Shown one piece after another: positions 1 through 10,660 of a stretch of DNA of 64,000 nucleotides. The notes under the pieces were generated by a model. It was given only the letters and a program-made list of their open reading frames with translations. It was not told the DNA's origin and searched no databases. Position 1 is the first letter of the stretch. Each line of letters starts with the position of its first letter. Source of the DNA: Portulaca oleracea (lineage: Eukaryota > Streptophyta > Magnoliopsida > Caryophyllales > Portulacaceae); contig CM055877.1 of NCBI GenBank assembly GCA_029582165.1, positions 32,705,249 through 32,769,248 of the forward strand. The letters run 5' to 3'. The position numbers and the translations under genes are program-made.

Positions 1-142
1 TTGCCAGGGAGCCAGCGCCCCTAGTTTTAGTTGCTTGGTTTTTGGTTATTTGAGTTTGCTTTCACGCTAGAAATCAGATTGTGTTAATCCAAATGAATTT
101 GATGCTTCTTCATTTCTTGCAGGAGTCTTCGCGTTCTAATGG

Positions 143-1165
143 GTGAAGCCTGTCGGGTTCACCCTGCACTTTCTATCATATGCCGTTCTATCATTTGGTA
201 CGGGAGGCAATCCTATCACGTTACCACCATTACCACCCGATGCTTTGTTCGAGTTTAAACCGCACTTACTTGAAGTCTGCGAAAGAAACCCGTTTCATGG
301 GGACGATGCTGCTGGAAGTCCCATTAGCTTTATACACATTCCAAAGATATCATCAGAATTTTTGAAGTTGAAATTCTTTCCTCTCACTCTTGGGGGGAAA
401 GCAAAGATATGGCTACAAACATGTCCACCTGGTTTTTATTCTTCATGGGAGGCACTCAAAGGAGATTTTCTTCACCGTTTCTTTCCGGCGGAGGAGACAC
501 ACCGACTTCGAGCAGAAATTTTAAGTTTCAAGCAAGGGTCGGGAGAGAGTCTTTTCGACGCTTGGGGGAGATTTAAGAGTCTTCAACGACAACTCCCTCA
601 TCATAATTTACCGGATTGGATGTTGCTTCAACATTTCTATCATGGGCTCCGTGGTCCTCTAAGAGAATCTATCGATAATGCGTCCGGAGGGATGTTCCTA
701 AAGAAGATTGCGGAGGAAGCCAATATTTTTCTTCATGAGCTATCTCAGAATGTGCCTAGTTGGGGAGGCGGCCAAAATTCAGGAGATGGAGATGATTCTT
801 TGGAACACAACCCCACTATCAAGCTTCTAATGGCTATCGTCCTTGATTTACAAAAGAAGATGGTGAATGATGAAGTTTCCAACCAGTTGAACTTAGCCTG
901 AGGTATGCAAGCCTTTGCATCCATTTCCGCTCCACGTCTCGAGCATCGATGTGTGGAGTATCGTCAAGTAGAACATGTGAATGCTGTTTATTCCAACCAA
1001 CTTTATTCCCATTCTTATGAGGATTATGATCCTGGTTATACTACATTTGCCAATCCTACTTTTGATCCTGTTTCTCAAGTTCATGACCATCGCACATATT
1101 TTCAAGAAGAGTTTTCACCTCAACCCACCTCACAACCTCAATGGTTATACTTATCAATGGACTGT
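143..1165 (+). pseudogene. Ty3/gypsy (Athila/Tat-like) Gag fragment
   Basis: Capsid-region Gag of an LTR retrotransposon, the structural protein of the virus-like particle. The core matches the plant retrotransposon Gag family: AKIWLQTCPPG, SSWEALKGDFLHRFFP, GESLFDAWGRFKSL and LPDWMLLQHFYHGL occur in the usual order at about residues 87-175, followed by IDNASGG. One in-frame TGA (899-901) interrupts the frame, which continues with a Tyr-rich tail to about 1165. There the frame meets minus-strand LINE sequence. No protease or RT follows and no LTR is visible to the left, so this is a truncated relic. The start at 143 is only the first Met; the true start may lie outside the window. The Athila/Tat assignment rests on motif resemblance recalled from known elements. 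Confidence 0.8.
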
Positions 1166-3312
1166 TTCAAATTAAGGCAAGAAGAGGCCTCCAGCTCCGT
1201 GAAAAAGAGGGCGTCGTCAGCAAAAAACGAGTGAGACACTGATGGAGCTCCCCTAGCTACCGAGACCCCTTGAACCCTACCATGTGTAATATCCTCAGAG
1301 ATTACCGCCGACAATGCTTCCATACATAAAATAAAAAGGTAAGGGGACAACGGATCTCCTTGCCTTAACCCTGCCTTTGGAATAATAGTTTGAGAGGAAA
1401 CACCATTCACCATAACCGAATACCTTACCGTAGTCACACATCGCAGTAGCAGTCGAACCCACTTCTCAAGAAAAGCCATTTTTCGAAGAACGGCCTCCAG
1501 AAGATCCCAGTGGATCCGATCATAGGCTTTACTCAGATCAATTTTCAGGGCCGCAAATTGCTTACCGGACCTCTTGTTTGCCGGGAAATGGAGGATTTCA
1601 TGAACCACTAAAATATTATCCTCCTTTAATCGCCCCGGAACAAACGCGGACTGAGACTCAGACACCAAAGATGTCATAGTCAACCGCAACCGATCGACTA
1701 GACATTTTGCAATTATCCTGTAAATGACATTACAAAGACTTATGGGGCGAAACTCACTAACCTCTTGAGCCTCAGGCTTCTTCTTCAGTAGAAAAATGTT
1801 GGTATTATTTAGTGCACCAACAAATTTCCCTTCATTCACCGCCTCCAAAACTGTAGCCACCACCTGATCTCCCACCAAATCCCAGCAATCTTTAAAGAAC
1901 TCAAGCGGTATACCATCCGAACCTGGACTCTTCCCCAGCTTCATATGTTTAATGACCCTTTCAACATTCTTTCGGCAGAAAGGCTTAAGCAGGAACTGTT
2001 GATCCTCGTCCGACAAACCCTTCGTGATTGTCCCTACAACCTGCTCCAAATATCTGGACCGAACGGACTACAAACTCATGTTGGGCCTGAACAAAGCCGA
2101 GAAATCGTGATAGAACTCATCTAAAATTTGGGCCTCATTAAAGGACAAGAGCCCATTCTTTAGCTTCAAACAATTAATCCGATTATAGGCTTGTCTTCTT
2201 TTAAACTTCCCAAAGAAGAAAGCCGTATATTGGTCCCCCAGGCCGGCGCACCTCCTTTTTCCTTTTATGAACCCAAAAATCGTGTACACCTTTGATCATG
2301 TCCACCAAATTCTTCTCCTTGATCAAAGCTTGAGCAAAAACAGAATCCTACATACCAAACTTTGCTAAACAATCCTGGACTTCCTGAAGATCTTGAATGG
2401 CCTGGTTCACCCCGTTCATTTTCTCATTCTTGAAATCCAATACCAGCCTCCTTCCCATCTTCCTCACCAAGCTCAACCATTTCACACACTTATAAGAAGC
2501 GCACCCATTACGAGGTATCTCCTTCACCAACATTGCCAGCTCTTCCCAAAAACGCTTGAGCTTTAGGATCCAGGGATCCAGTTTGAAGCAGTTCCTCTTA
2601 ATCACCTCATGCCCTTTGACATGCAGAGCAATGAGGGAGTGGTCAGAGAAGACAATAGGAAAGTTATGCAGGAAGGAATTCGAGAACAAGTCCAACCATT
2701 CAGGCGAAGCATAAGCTATATCCAATCGTTCCCAAATACAATCAACCCCCTCCCTTTTATTAGTCCAGGTATAAGATGCTCCTGTAAATGGAACATCCAA
2801 CAAACTCATTTGTTTCTTCCAAGCCCCAAACTGTGTATCCCCTCTGATTTTAGAGGATCCCTCTGTTTTTTGTGAAAGATTTTCCACCTGGTTAAAATCG
2901 CCAATTACCACATAAACTCCCTGTAAAGAGTTTAAAACTAAGGCCAGCTTCTCCCAGACCTGCTGCCTTCCTTGAAGATAAGGGCATCCATAGAAAAGAC
3001 AATATACCACATAGTAATACTCCTTCCATTAACCTTAACAATTACATAGTTTTCATCACACGCAACAACAGAAAAAACAGAGTCCTGCTTCCACCCCAAA
3101 ATAATTCCCCCTGCAGCCCCCACAGAATCCACCCCTGTTACAAAATGAAACCCTATCTTCCTAACAAATACCTTAGCATAATCTACTGACATCTTAGACT
3201 CAAACAGGCAGACTAAATCCAACTTCAGGAAACTCGAGACCCAGTGGATATAAGGAATTGCAGAGAGGTCCGCTTGGCCTAAACCTCTGCAATTCCAGGC
3301 AGCAACAATCAT
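1166..3312 (-). pseudogene. LINE ORF2 (endonuclease and reverse transcriptase)
   Basis: ORF2 encodes the target-site endonuclease and reverse transcriptase for target-primed reverse transcription. The AP-like endonuclease starts AAWNCRGLG at 3312 and has ESK in place of the usual ETK, GDFN near 2885 and SDH near 2640. RT blocks are clear: GKSPGSDGIPLEFF, RPISLCNVIYRI, SAFVPGR, IDLSKAYDRI, GLRQGDPLSPYLF and the catalytic FADD near 1205. A frameshift at about 3010 breaks the endonuclease, and stops or shifts lie near 2345-2290 and 2067-2050. The frame is lost after FADDALFF, so the protein lacks its C-terminal third. Confidence 0.85.
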
Positions 3313-5922
3313 GGCGTCGGAGGAGGCACTTCCTGGGCTACCTCCGCCACCCTTTCAGTAAGAAGAGCTAACCATTCACTTCCCCTTTTCGGCTCCTCGA
3401 CCTTAAAAAAAGTGCCGAATTCCTTCTGAAGAATGATCACCATTTGATCCCGCCTTTGTCTTTTGAGTCTAGCCTCCCAAAGTTCTTCAGCAAAAAGCGA
3501 AGAGGCATCATCTCCTTGATCCTGTCCACCAACTTCTTCACTCTGAACTTGTCTTTGTCTTTTCTTTGAAGGAACATCCACCTTACCCACAGTTGAATCC
3601 AATGAACTAGATTTGGAAGAAACAAATTTGGTGAACTTTACCACTTGTTTTAGACCAACAACAGTTTCAGCGTCCCCCCCTTCCAGACTTCTCTCATCTC
3701 TCCGATTCGTATCATAGACTGGGGGCCAGGAAAAATTATCCTCCATTACGTCTGACTCCATCCCCCCTCCCATTGTTAGGGTATCTTTCGAAAAAGACCC
3801 TTTAGGGGTATATTCAAACCAATGCCCCCTTCCGGAACACCCTCCGACTTCTGCAAACTACCAATACTGAGAGGAAAGGATCCCAACTGCTCCACCCCCC
3901 CTTCCTGAGCAGAAATCAGGTGGGAACTAGATTCCCCCCTCTCATATAAAGCAGGTTCCCAACCCCCCATCCTATTCAGAGGTATAACAGGGTTAGCAAA
4001 TACTTGACCCAATAAATGCGGTGACCCAATGCCTCCTGAAGCCGACAAAACCTCCCCAGTGGCCACTCCAATCCCCCCCTTCTCTTGAATACAACCCCTC
4101 CCTATAAGGAAAAAAAAGAAGAAATGAAAGGGGGAGAATAAGTGGCCACATTATCAAATGAAAATACAAGATTACCCTCGGAAGGGTTACCTGGCTCTGG
4201 CCCCATAGAGTTGAGGCGTCGAATGGCCGCATGAATTATTTCTCCTTGATCCTCAGGAGGTCCTGAAGAAGAAAAAGGACCTCTTGGAAGCACATACATC
4301 TGATAATCTGTTGGGCCCCCACTTTCATTTAGAGCAAAACTAGCACTCCCCAAGTTACGTAGCTGCATGGTTCTCTGCAACTCATCCATGCAATCGTTTA
4401 GAAAGATTTCCCTTTGTGAATACCCAAGCCTTGGACTACCATACCTTGAGCTGTGTACATCCCCATTTTCCTGAACATCCCTGCCAGCCCTATCCCCTTC
4501 ATTTGCACCCTCGTCAGCATCCCCAGAACCCCCATCAACCCCTTCAGTCCCCCCAATTCCTCCCCCATCATTATGATCATCATCCCCACCATCTCCGAAA
4601 CTATCATCAGCATCACCCTTCCCATCCTCTCCTTCTCCATCTCCTTCATCCCCATCCTCCTTATCTTCCTCAGTCTCCCCCGTATCCTCCATCAACTCAG
4701 TATCACTATTTTCATGTCCTTCTTCTCCCTCCCCCATTGCACTCTCTCCACCAGGTCCCTCATCCACCTCCATCATTGCTCCCATCTCCTCCTCCCTCAC
4801 CCCCTGACTCCCATCCCTTAAACCCCTTCTACGAACCATTCTCTTCCCAACATCCCCGCCCCTCCTGTTCCCCCCTGGTCGCCCCCTTCTCCTACCAGCA
4901 TTGCTTGTTTCACCCCTTTCTTTAGACGAAATATTAATGACAGGCCCAAACCCATTACCTCCTGCCTCTTCCACTTCAAAAAATTCCGGGTAATGTAACT
5001 CCGGTTCAGACCTATCCGGGTGTTGCCGCTGCCCAAGTTTAAGCTGGGTTGTAAGATAACCCCGCTTAACAGGGAAAGCCCTAACTTTCCCCGTGTAAAA
5101 AGACCCATCCCCATGAATAATCGCATGACCTAAGTCCATAGCCTCTAGTATCAGACTTTTAACCTCCTCCCTAGCAACCACATCAGGTAATAAACATTCA
5201 AAAGCATGATGCCCAATCCTACCTCATCTTTTGCAAAAAATGAACATGTTCTCATACCTGAAGGTCACCCAGGGAGTCTGGCCCTGATCATCTCTCGCAT
5301 ATGCCCCAACAACAAGAGGTTTCGTCAACTCTACTCGCACCAGAACACAGACATTTCGGAGGGTAAAATCCGCCACACCATGGATATCCACATCCATGAC
5401 GTGTCCAATTGTTCGCGCAAGTTTAATAGTCGTACTTCCCCATGTTTGTCTGAAGGGAAGCCCCTCCAGTTGAACCCACAGACAGGCAAACATGAATCTG
5501 ACTTCCTCCGGCTTCATATCAGGTTTTATCTTTTGCATCACCAACAAAGACCCATCGAAATTAACAGTTCGGTGCGTCATCATCTCCACACAATCCTCCG
5601 GATGCATGACCCAGAAGGAGAAGTGCTTCTCTCCCACCTTCTTCACACTAACTGGACTCCTTGTACTCCAGTTTGCGTCCACCAGCCTCTGCAAAGCGCC
5701 TTCTTCCCAGTCTTTCCCGTCCGTAACATACCCAATAAGGGTATGATCCAGACGCACCTCCACCATCAAAGGTGGTGGACACAGATCAACACGAGCCCCC
5801 ATCCGTGGACCCTCTGGAAAACTGATTGTGTTCCTTCGCCCTTGCGCCCCACTCATTTTCCCCCTCCTTTTTTGGAAAGAAGAGAAACGATTTTGTGAAC
5901 TCTCTGAAGCCTTTACTCTCAC
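3309..5922 (-). pseudogene. LINE ORF1 (DUF4283 plus zinc knuckle)
   Basis: RNA-binding ORF1 protein of a plant L1 element. Residues 1-230 carry a DUF4283-type domain (WVMHPEDCVEMM, WVQLEGLPF, IGHVMDVD, RVELTKP). It runs into a CCHC zinc knuckle in which an in-frame TGA (about 5223-5221) stands where the second Cys codon is expected. Past this stop the frame continues with GRIGHHAFEC, supplying the last His and Cys. A long acidic Glu/Asp/Gly stretch follows (about 4850-4440). The rest, to 3309, is split by further stops and frameshifts near 4102-4066 and 3776. The last piece is Lys/Arg-rich and ends in the TGA that overlaps the ORF2 ATG. Family recognition is by motif; loss of function is inferred from the stops. 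Confidence 0.8.
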
Positions 5923-6840
5923 TCTTGAAAAGGACTGATATGCCGATTGCCTTTCCCAGCCCTACCTTTTATAGTAAAAATCAGAACCCCTTTGGCGCAA
6001 CTCACCCTTTTTGTCCCTCCTACGAAAGGGCGGAATATATAAGGGTACTTCAGGTTTTTTACCCCTTTTGAACGACCCCCCTGTATTCCCCATTTAAAAC
6101 CCTACCTACTTTTAACTCCCCTCCCCCGAATCTCCCCAAAGATTTACTGCAAACCCAGTCTCCCTCAACGCCTACTCCCTAGTTTACGACAACGTCACTC
6201 CATGCAGAGCAATTAATCCCAATCCCCCTCATAAAACTTCAACCACCCAGCCCACACTCCTTAATCCCACTTCTTCCACACGTCAACACACTAAAAACCT
6301 AGGTAAGCCCTATATCTCCAACAAACCCCCCGTTAGCAAACCAATCCCACTAAGCCCACTCAAGCCCAGGCCCAACTTACCTAAGCCCAAAAGCTACCTT
6401 TACTCGAAAAAACAATTCACCACCAGAGAGCAACTAACTCCCCTAATTGCCACCACCCTTAGGATTCTTCTAGAACCCCGAAACCGCTCCAAGTCTCCAA
6501 CTCCGTCGAACCAGACCTTCAGGCCCAGAGCCCTCGCCACGCAACCACCAGAAAGTAACCTAACCCAGAGAAACTCCTAAAGATCTCTGTTAACCCACCT
6601 CCCTCTAACCGGACACCCAAATCTCCTGCACTTTACTCAATGGACCTCCTGAGGAGCACCCTCGCACCTGCTATTGCACTCGCACCCTTAACAGCTCTCG
6701 TCCTACGCAAGCTTACGACAATACACCTCCCGGCTCAGCCGTGACCTGACACCGTGGACACCCATACCTTACTTGAAAATCCAGCAAACGAGCAAGAGCT
6801 CTAGAGAGAAGGGAGAGCTTCTTTCTCTACCCTAACCAAA
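5923..6840 (-). other. C-rich leader of the LINE, probable 5' UTR
   Basis: About 900 bases upstream (to the right) of LINE ORF1 with a strong strand bias: C-rich and G-poor on the plus strand. It has no long frame. Composition changes abruptly to AT-rich near 6840. A long G-rich sense-strand leader is common for plant L1 elements, so I read it as the 5' UTR with internal promoter. No promoter motif can be named with confidence. Confidence 0.45.
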
Positions 6841-7619
6841 AGTTGTTGACTTAATTCTATGCAACATCCTCACTAGTTATTGTTAAAGAGATGGTAGAAA
6901 GTTCACTACTTTTATTGACGGAGTTGTTCTTTTGCGGTCACATGACATCATTGCAAGCTAGGCTTTCTAAAAAAATTCAAATTTATTAAATTGTCAAACT
7001 AATGGCGTAAAAAAACAGACCCATAATAGGACAAGTGTATAACCACAAAATTAATATACTTTACAATCACAAGTGACATATATATTTAATCAAAGTAACT
7101 TACAATTTAATCCAACTCAAATATTTAATCAAACTTAGCTTGTTTAATTCAAATTAATATAATTTACAATAACCTAATTATACCTTATCAAATAAAATTA
7201 ACATACTCACCCAACAATTAAGCATAATTCACAATAACTTAGCTACTCAAAAATACCTAATCAAACAAAATTAACATATTCACCCAACAAAATAATTAGG
7301 GTTCTTATACCTAAAGAGAGAGAAAGGGAGATGTTGCACAGTGGTGGTAGAGCCGGTGGTGCGGCTGGGCATCAACGGTGGTAAGGTGTGGGGGGGGGGG
7401 TGGCGGTGATGCCTAATCTAGCCATGGGTGTTAGTTAGAACAAAAATTAAAGAAAGTGAAAATCTAAGGGGAAATGAGAGAGCTTTGCCGATATCGGAGA
7501 AGTCGCAAGTGGGAAATGTTGGCGACGGTCGGGAAGGGAAGGGTTCGTCAAAGCGTCGAGAAGGGAAGGGACGTATTAGGATGTGTTATGTTTCCAGAAT
7601 TCAATTTGTGCTTGATATT
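6841..7619. other. AT-rich spacer, no gene seen
   Basis: AT-rich sequence with a G-homopolymer at about 7390-7400 and a GA-rich stretch. The short frame at 7428-7676 runs into the terminal repeats of the next element and has no recognisable domain. It may be interior sequence of the CACTA-like element ending at 7857, but I cannot place a left end. Confidence 0.3.
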
Positions 7620-7857
7620 AACTTAGGCGCGACCGTTCAATTGAAGGGTCGCAAACTAAAACTAAACGATCGCTAAATAGCAACCGTTCAATTCAGATTT
7701 GCGACTCTTCTGTTGAATGGTCGCCCACCTCGATATCGTTTATTTTAACAATCGCTAATAGCGACCTTTAAATGAACGGTCACTGTTTGAAATATCGCAT
7801 GTGTCTTATTTGCGATCGTTCATTTAACGGTCGTAGATTGGTTGCCATGATGTAGTG
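7620..7857. mobile_element. CACTA-type element terminus with subterminal repeats
   Basis: The stretch ends in ATGATGTAGTG, which on the other strand reads CACTACATCAT, a typical CACTA-type terminal inverted repeat. Inside it, short motifs such as GCGACCGTT and its complement AACGGTCGC recur in both orientations (about eight times), as in the subterminal regions of En/Spm elements. The same architecture, with different motif spelling (GCGACCGATA), is seen at the ends of the complete element at 35225-45322. No matching left terminus is found nearby, so this is a fragment. It abuts Copia-derived sequence. Confidence 0.55.
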
Positions 7858-7865
7858 TTTGGAGC

Positions 7866-8880
7866 TTAAAACTGAATACAATGTTTCAAATTCATGGGTT
7901 ATGAGATTAGGAGGAAAATGGATATACCGATCAAGCATACTCCGACGTCGGATCAACCAGCTCAACAACAACGTGAAATAGTCAGCCAAGTGAAGACTTA
8001 TGGTGAAGTCATTAGCAATCAAACTGTTGTAAGCATGGTGTTACAAAGCTTAACCCCTAACAGTAAAATTTGACTATATTGTGCCTACAATAAAAGAGTC
8101 CAACGACCTTTTAGCAAATACCTTTAATGAACTAATGAGTTCACTACAAGCTCATGTAGCCAAAGTTAATATGTAATTAGAAAAGACCTTAGCTTTCAGA
8201 TGAAGGGGATTTGATGGAAAGCTTTAATTGTGGTTGTGGTACAGGTAGGTTTTGTTGTAGCAGATGTGAAAGGGGTCAAGAAAGAGGTTGAGGCGGAGGA
8301 AGGAATGATGGACAAAAGTAGTGTTCACAGTACAATAACATAAGAAAGGATGTTTAGTGTTATGATTACAGAAGATATGACCATATACAAGCTAGTTGTT
8401 GGCTTAAAGACCAAAAAACAAACTTTGTTGCAAACAAAAATAAATTAAGGTTTTTATGGCACGCCACCATCCTAAACACAAACCACCTAGTAATTTGTTA
8501 TTTATAGAAATGTGTGTTCGAATCACATTTCAGGCACCAAATCCTTGTTTAAGAAATCGTACGAAAAAAAGACATATTAAGTTCGGAAACAAAAGGAGAT
8601 TCAATTCAATAAAAAAAGGCCTAGTAGAGTTCAACATAGAAATGGCCAAGGGAAGAAGCTACATAGCATTCAATATATACCTAACCAAGGGTACAATTTG
8701 CTGAGTGTTGGCCAACTTATGGTTGATGGATATTCTGCAATTTTTTTTATGATAATGTGCTCACAATCACAAATAGAGAGATCCAATTCAAGTGAAAAGG
8801 TATAGTAGAATTCGGCATTTTTTGAATTTGGATTATACCTGCTTGTTGAAATGTGGAGGAACCACCATAAAAGTCATGGA
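7866..8880 (+). pseudogene. Decayed Copia (Ty1) gag and protease-region remnant
   Basis: Multiply broken frame with recognisable Copia Gag pieces. A UBN2-like stretch reads KFDYIVPTIKES and ELMSSLQAH (about 8070-8160). A Gly/Arg-rich linker (8220-8320) follows. A CCHC-like knuckle region contains YDYRRYDHIQASCW (about 8363-8404). Near 8655-8740 LHSIQYIPN, NLLSVGQLMVDGYS and LTITNREIQ match the part of Copia polyproteins just after the protease. Stops and frameshifts separate all of these. RT and integrase are absent. The N-terminal half of Gag is replaced by the CACTA-like end to the left. Confidence 0.6.
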
Positions 8881-10650
8881 AATTGTCACAAAAACCTCCT
8901 GAAATGGCCTAAAAACAACCCATAAACGAGCTAGGTTGCCTTGAGGCATCATATCCGGTGTATGGCCGCTTGGCAACTCATGCCTACTACGGGCTTGTTA
9001 CGACCCGAGAATCCTGGCTTTGGCTACATCGCCGAGTTCCATGGCTAGCTTTTTTTTGTTTTTTTTTTAAATTTTACTATTGTTTCGCTTGCCCATGCTT
9101 ATTCTATTGTATATAAATATGTGGGATTAAATTTTTAGAGTTTTATTGGGGAGATGTTTATAATTTCCTAGCTTTTCCTTGTAAAATTTAACAGACTTAA
9201 ATTTTAGAGTTTAATCTAAAAAATAGATTATGTCTTGTAAATTTTTGCTAAATCATGTCTGAGAGTGTAACCCGAAAATGAATTATTTCACAAACTAAAT
9301 TTTTTTAAGTTCTACGGCTGTTCGCAAATTAAATTTTGCACTTCAATCCAAAAAAAAAATGAATTATTTCACGGATTAATATTGCAAAATTTTATTTCTT
9401 GTTTGTAATGCTTATCTTCAAGTATTGATATTTAGAAGAAATTTTGGATTTTTCTCGGAATCCCTAAGCGCTACTTTTATCTGGTAGAGTATTGATTTCA
9501 ACAAGTAATTTGGAATTTAAAGCGCTAAGACGCTTTGGTCCGAAATCTTCTCGTAAGAGTTAATTCTATATATTTTCAATCCTTTGAGTACAATTCAAGT
9601 TTGGAAAGTGTTATAGAAATTCAAATGCTCTTCTTCTTTAAGTATTTCTCACAAGTTTAAGCCAACCCCAACGATAGTCATAATGTTGGTATTTATGTGG
9701 TTGGTCAATTGTTCAATATACAATGCTAAGAATCGCGACTTACGATGCTTAAAGTCATGCATTTATGTGTATCCTTGATTTTTTTTTATTTTTATTTTTT
9801 TGCATTTATGGACTTAACTTAGCTTGATGCAGCAAAATGCAAATTGTGTTTAATGTGACTCTTAATAACTCTAATGAATGAGCAGATGCTTTTTGTATAC
9901 ATTTACATCGAGCTTGTCGTATTTTATGCTATGCATGTTGTGCAATGCCATTATACATCAATCTCCAATTACAAGTATCTGCTTGAAAGAAAAAAAATAA
10001 AAAAAACCATAACCATCAAGGTTGATTTTGAGCTGAGTTTCAAGATATGAGGAAAATTTTGAAATTATTCTATTTTTTCTCTGAAATTATCCCTTGAACA
10101 GGTATAACTGATGGGATATCAGTACATGAATCATCTTGAAAAGTATTTTTGTGCGTGCCTTTCCTTATTTTGGGGGAAATAGATTCAAAGATCAAGCAAT
10201 CTCACATATGCAATGTACGATTCGTCTTGTGTAGTTTGTCAGTTAAATAATCACGAGGCTGAATGCTGAGTGATGAGTGAGCCCCACTTGGCTGAATGGG
10301 GCAAAACAAGGTACCAAAGGAAGGTACGACTCACTAAGTTTATGTCTGACTGCTTGATTGGATAGTTAGGCTGCTTAACCTTGCTGTTATGGTCAGATTG
10401 CTTGGCCTGTTACAGGTGAATTGAGTCCCACTTTTTTTTTTTTTTTCTTTTAACTTGGACCACCGTAGCAGAACTCCGAGCACTAAGGATGGTCCATGTG
10501 GTCTATTGTGTGATCCATCATGATTTCCCTTTTTTTCTCATTTTTTCTTGGTACTAGTTTGTTAGGCGCGTGCTTCCTGGCCCGACAATTATAAACATAA
10601 ATTTTAATATATAAATATTGAATAAAAATCTTCTACATAATATAAAAATC
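8881..10650. other. AT-rich region, no gene recognised
   Basis: About 1.8 kb with no long frame, no tandem array and no recognisable element boundary. It contains T-runs (about 9047-9068 and 10430-10448). It could be degraded LTR or solo-LTR sequence, but I cannot support this. Confidence 0.3.
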
Positions 10651-10660
10651 TAATTTAATT

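Larger units (their letters stand above)
1166..6840 (-). mobile_element. L1-type LINE, 3'-truncated
   Basis: Non-LTR retrotransposon read right to left: C-rich 5' leader (about 6840-5923), ORF1 (5922-3309), ORF2 (3312-1166). ORF1 and ORF2 overlap in ATGA (3312-3309), the ORF2 start sharing bases with the ORF1 stop. ORF2 stops being recognisable shortly after the RT FADD box, where gypsy gag sequence begins. The RT thumb, C-terminal zf-RVT and poly(A) tail are missing. LINEs usually lose the 5' end at insertion, so loss of the 3' end points to a later rearrangement or insertion at about 1140-1180. No target duplication can be assigned. The 5' boundary at 6840 is where the C-rich leader composition ends and is approximate. 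Confidence 0.85.

Noticed and set aside
4398..4925. Met-, His- and Pro-rich frames overlapping LINE ORF1
   Set aside because: Shadows of the acidic Glu/Asp/Gly-rich part of ORF1 in other frames.
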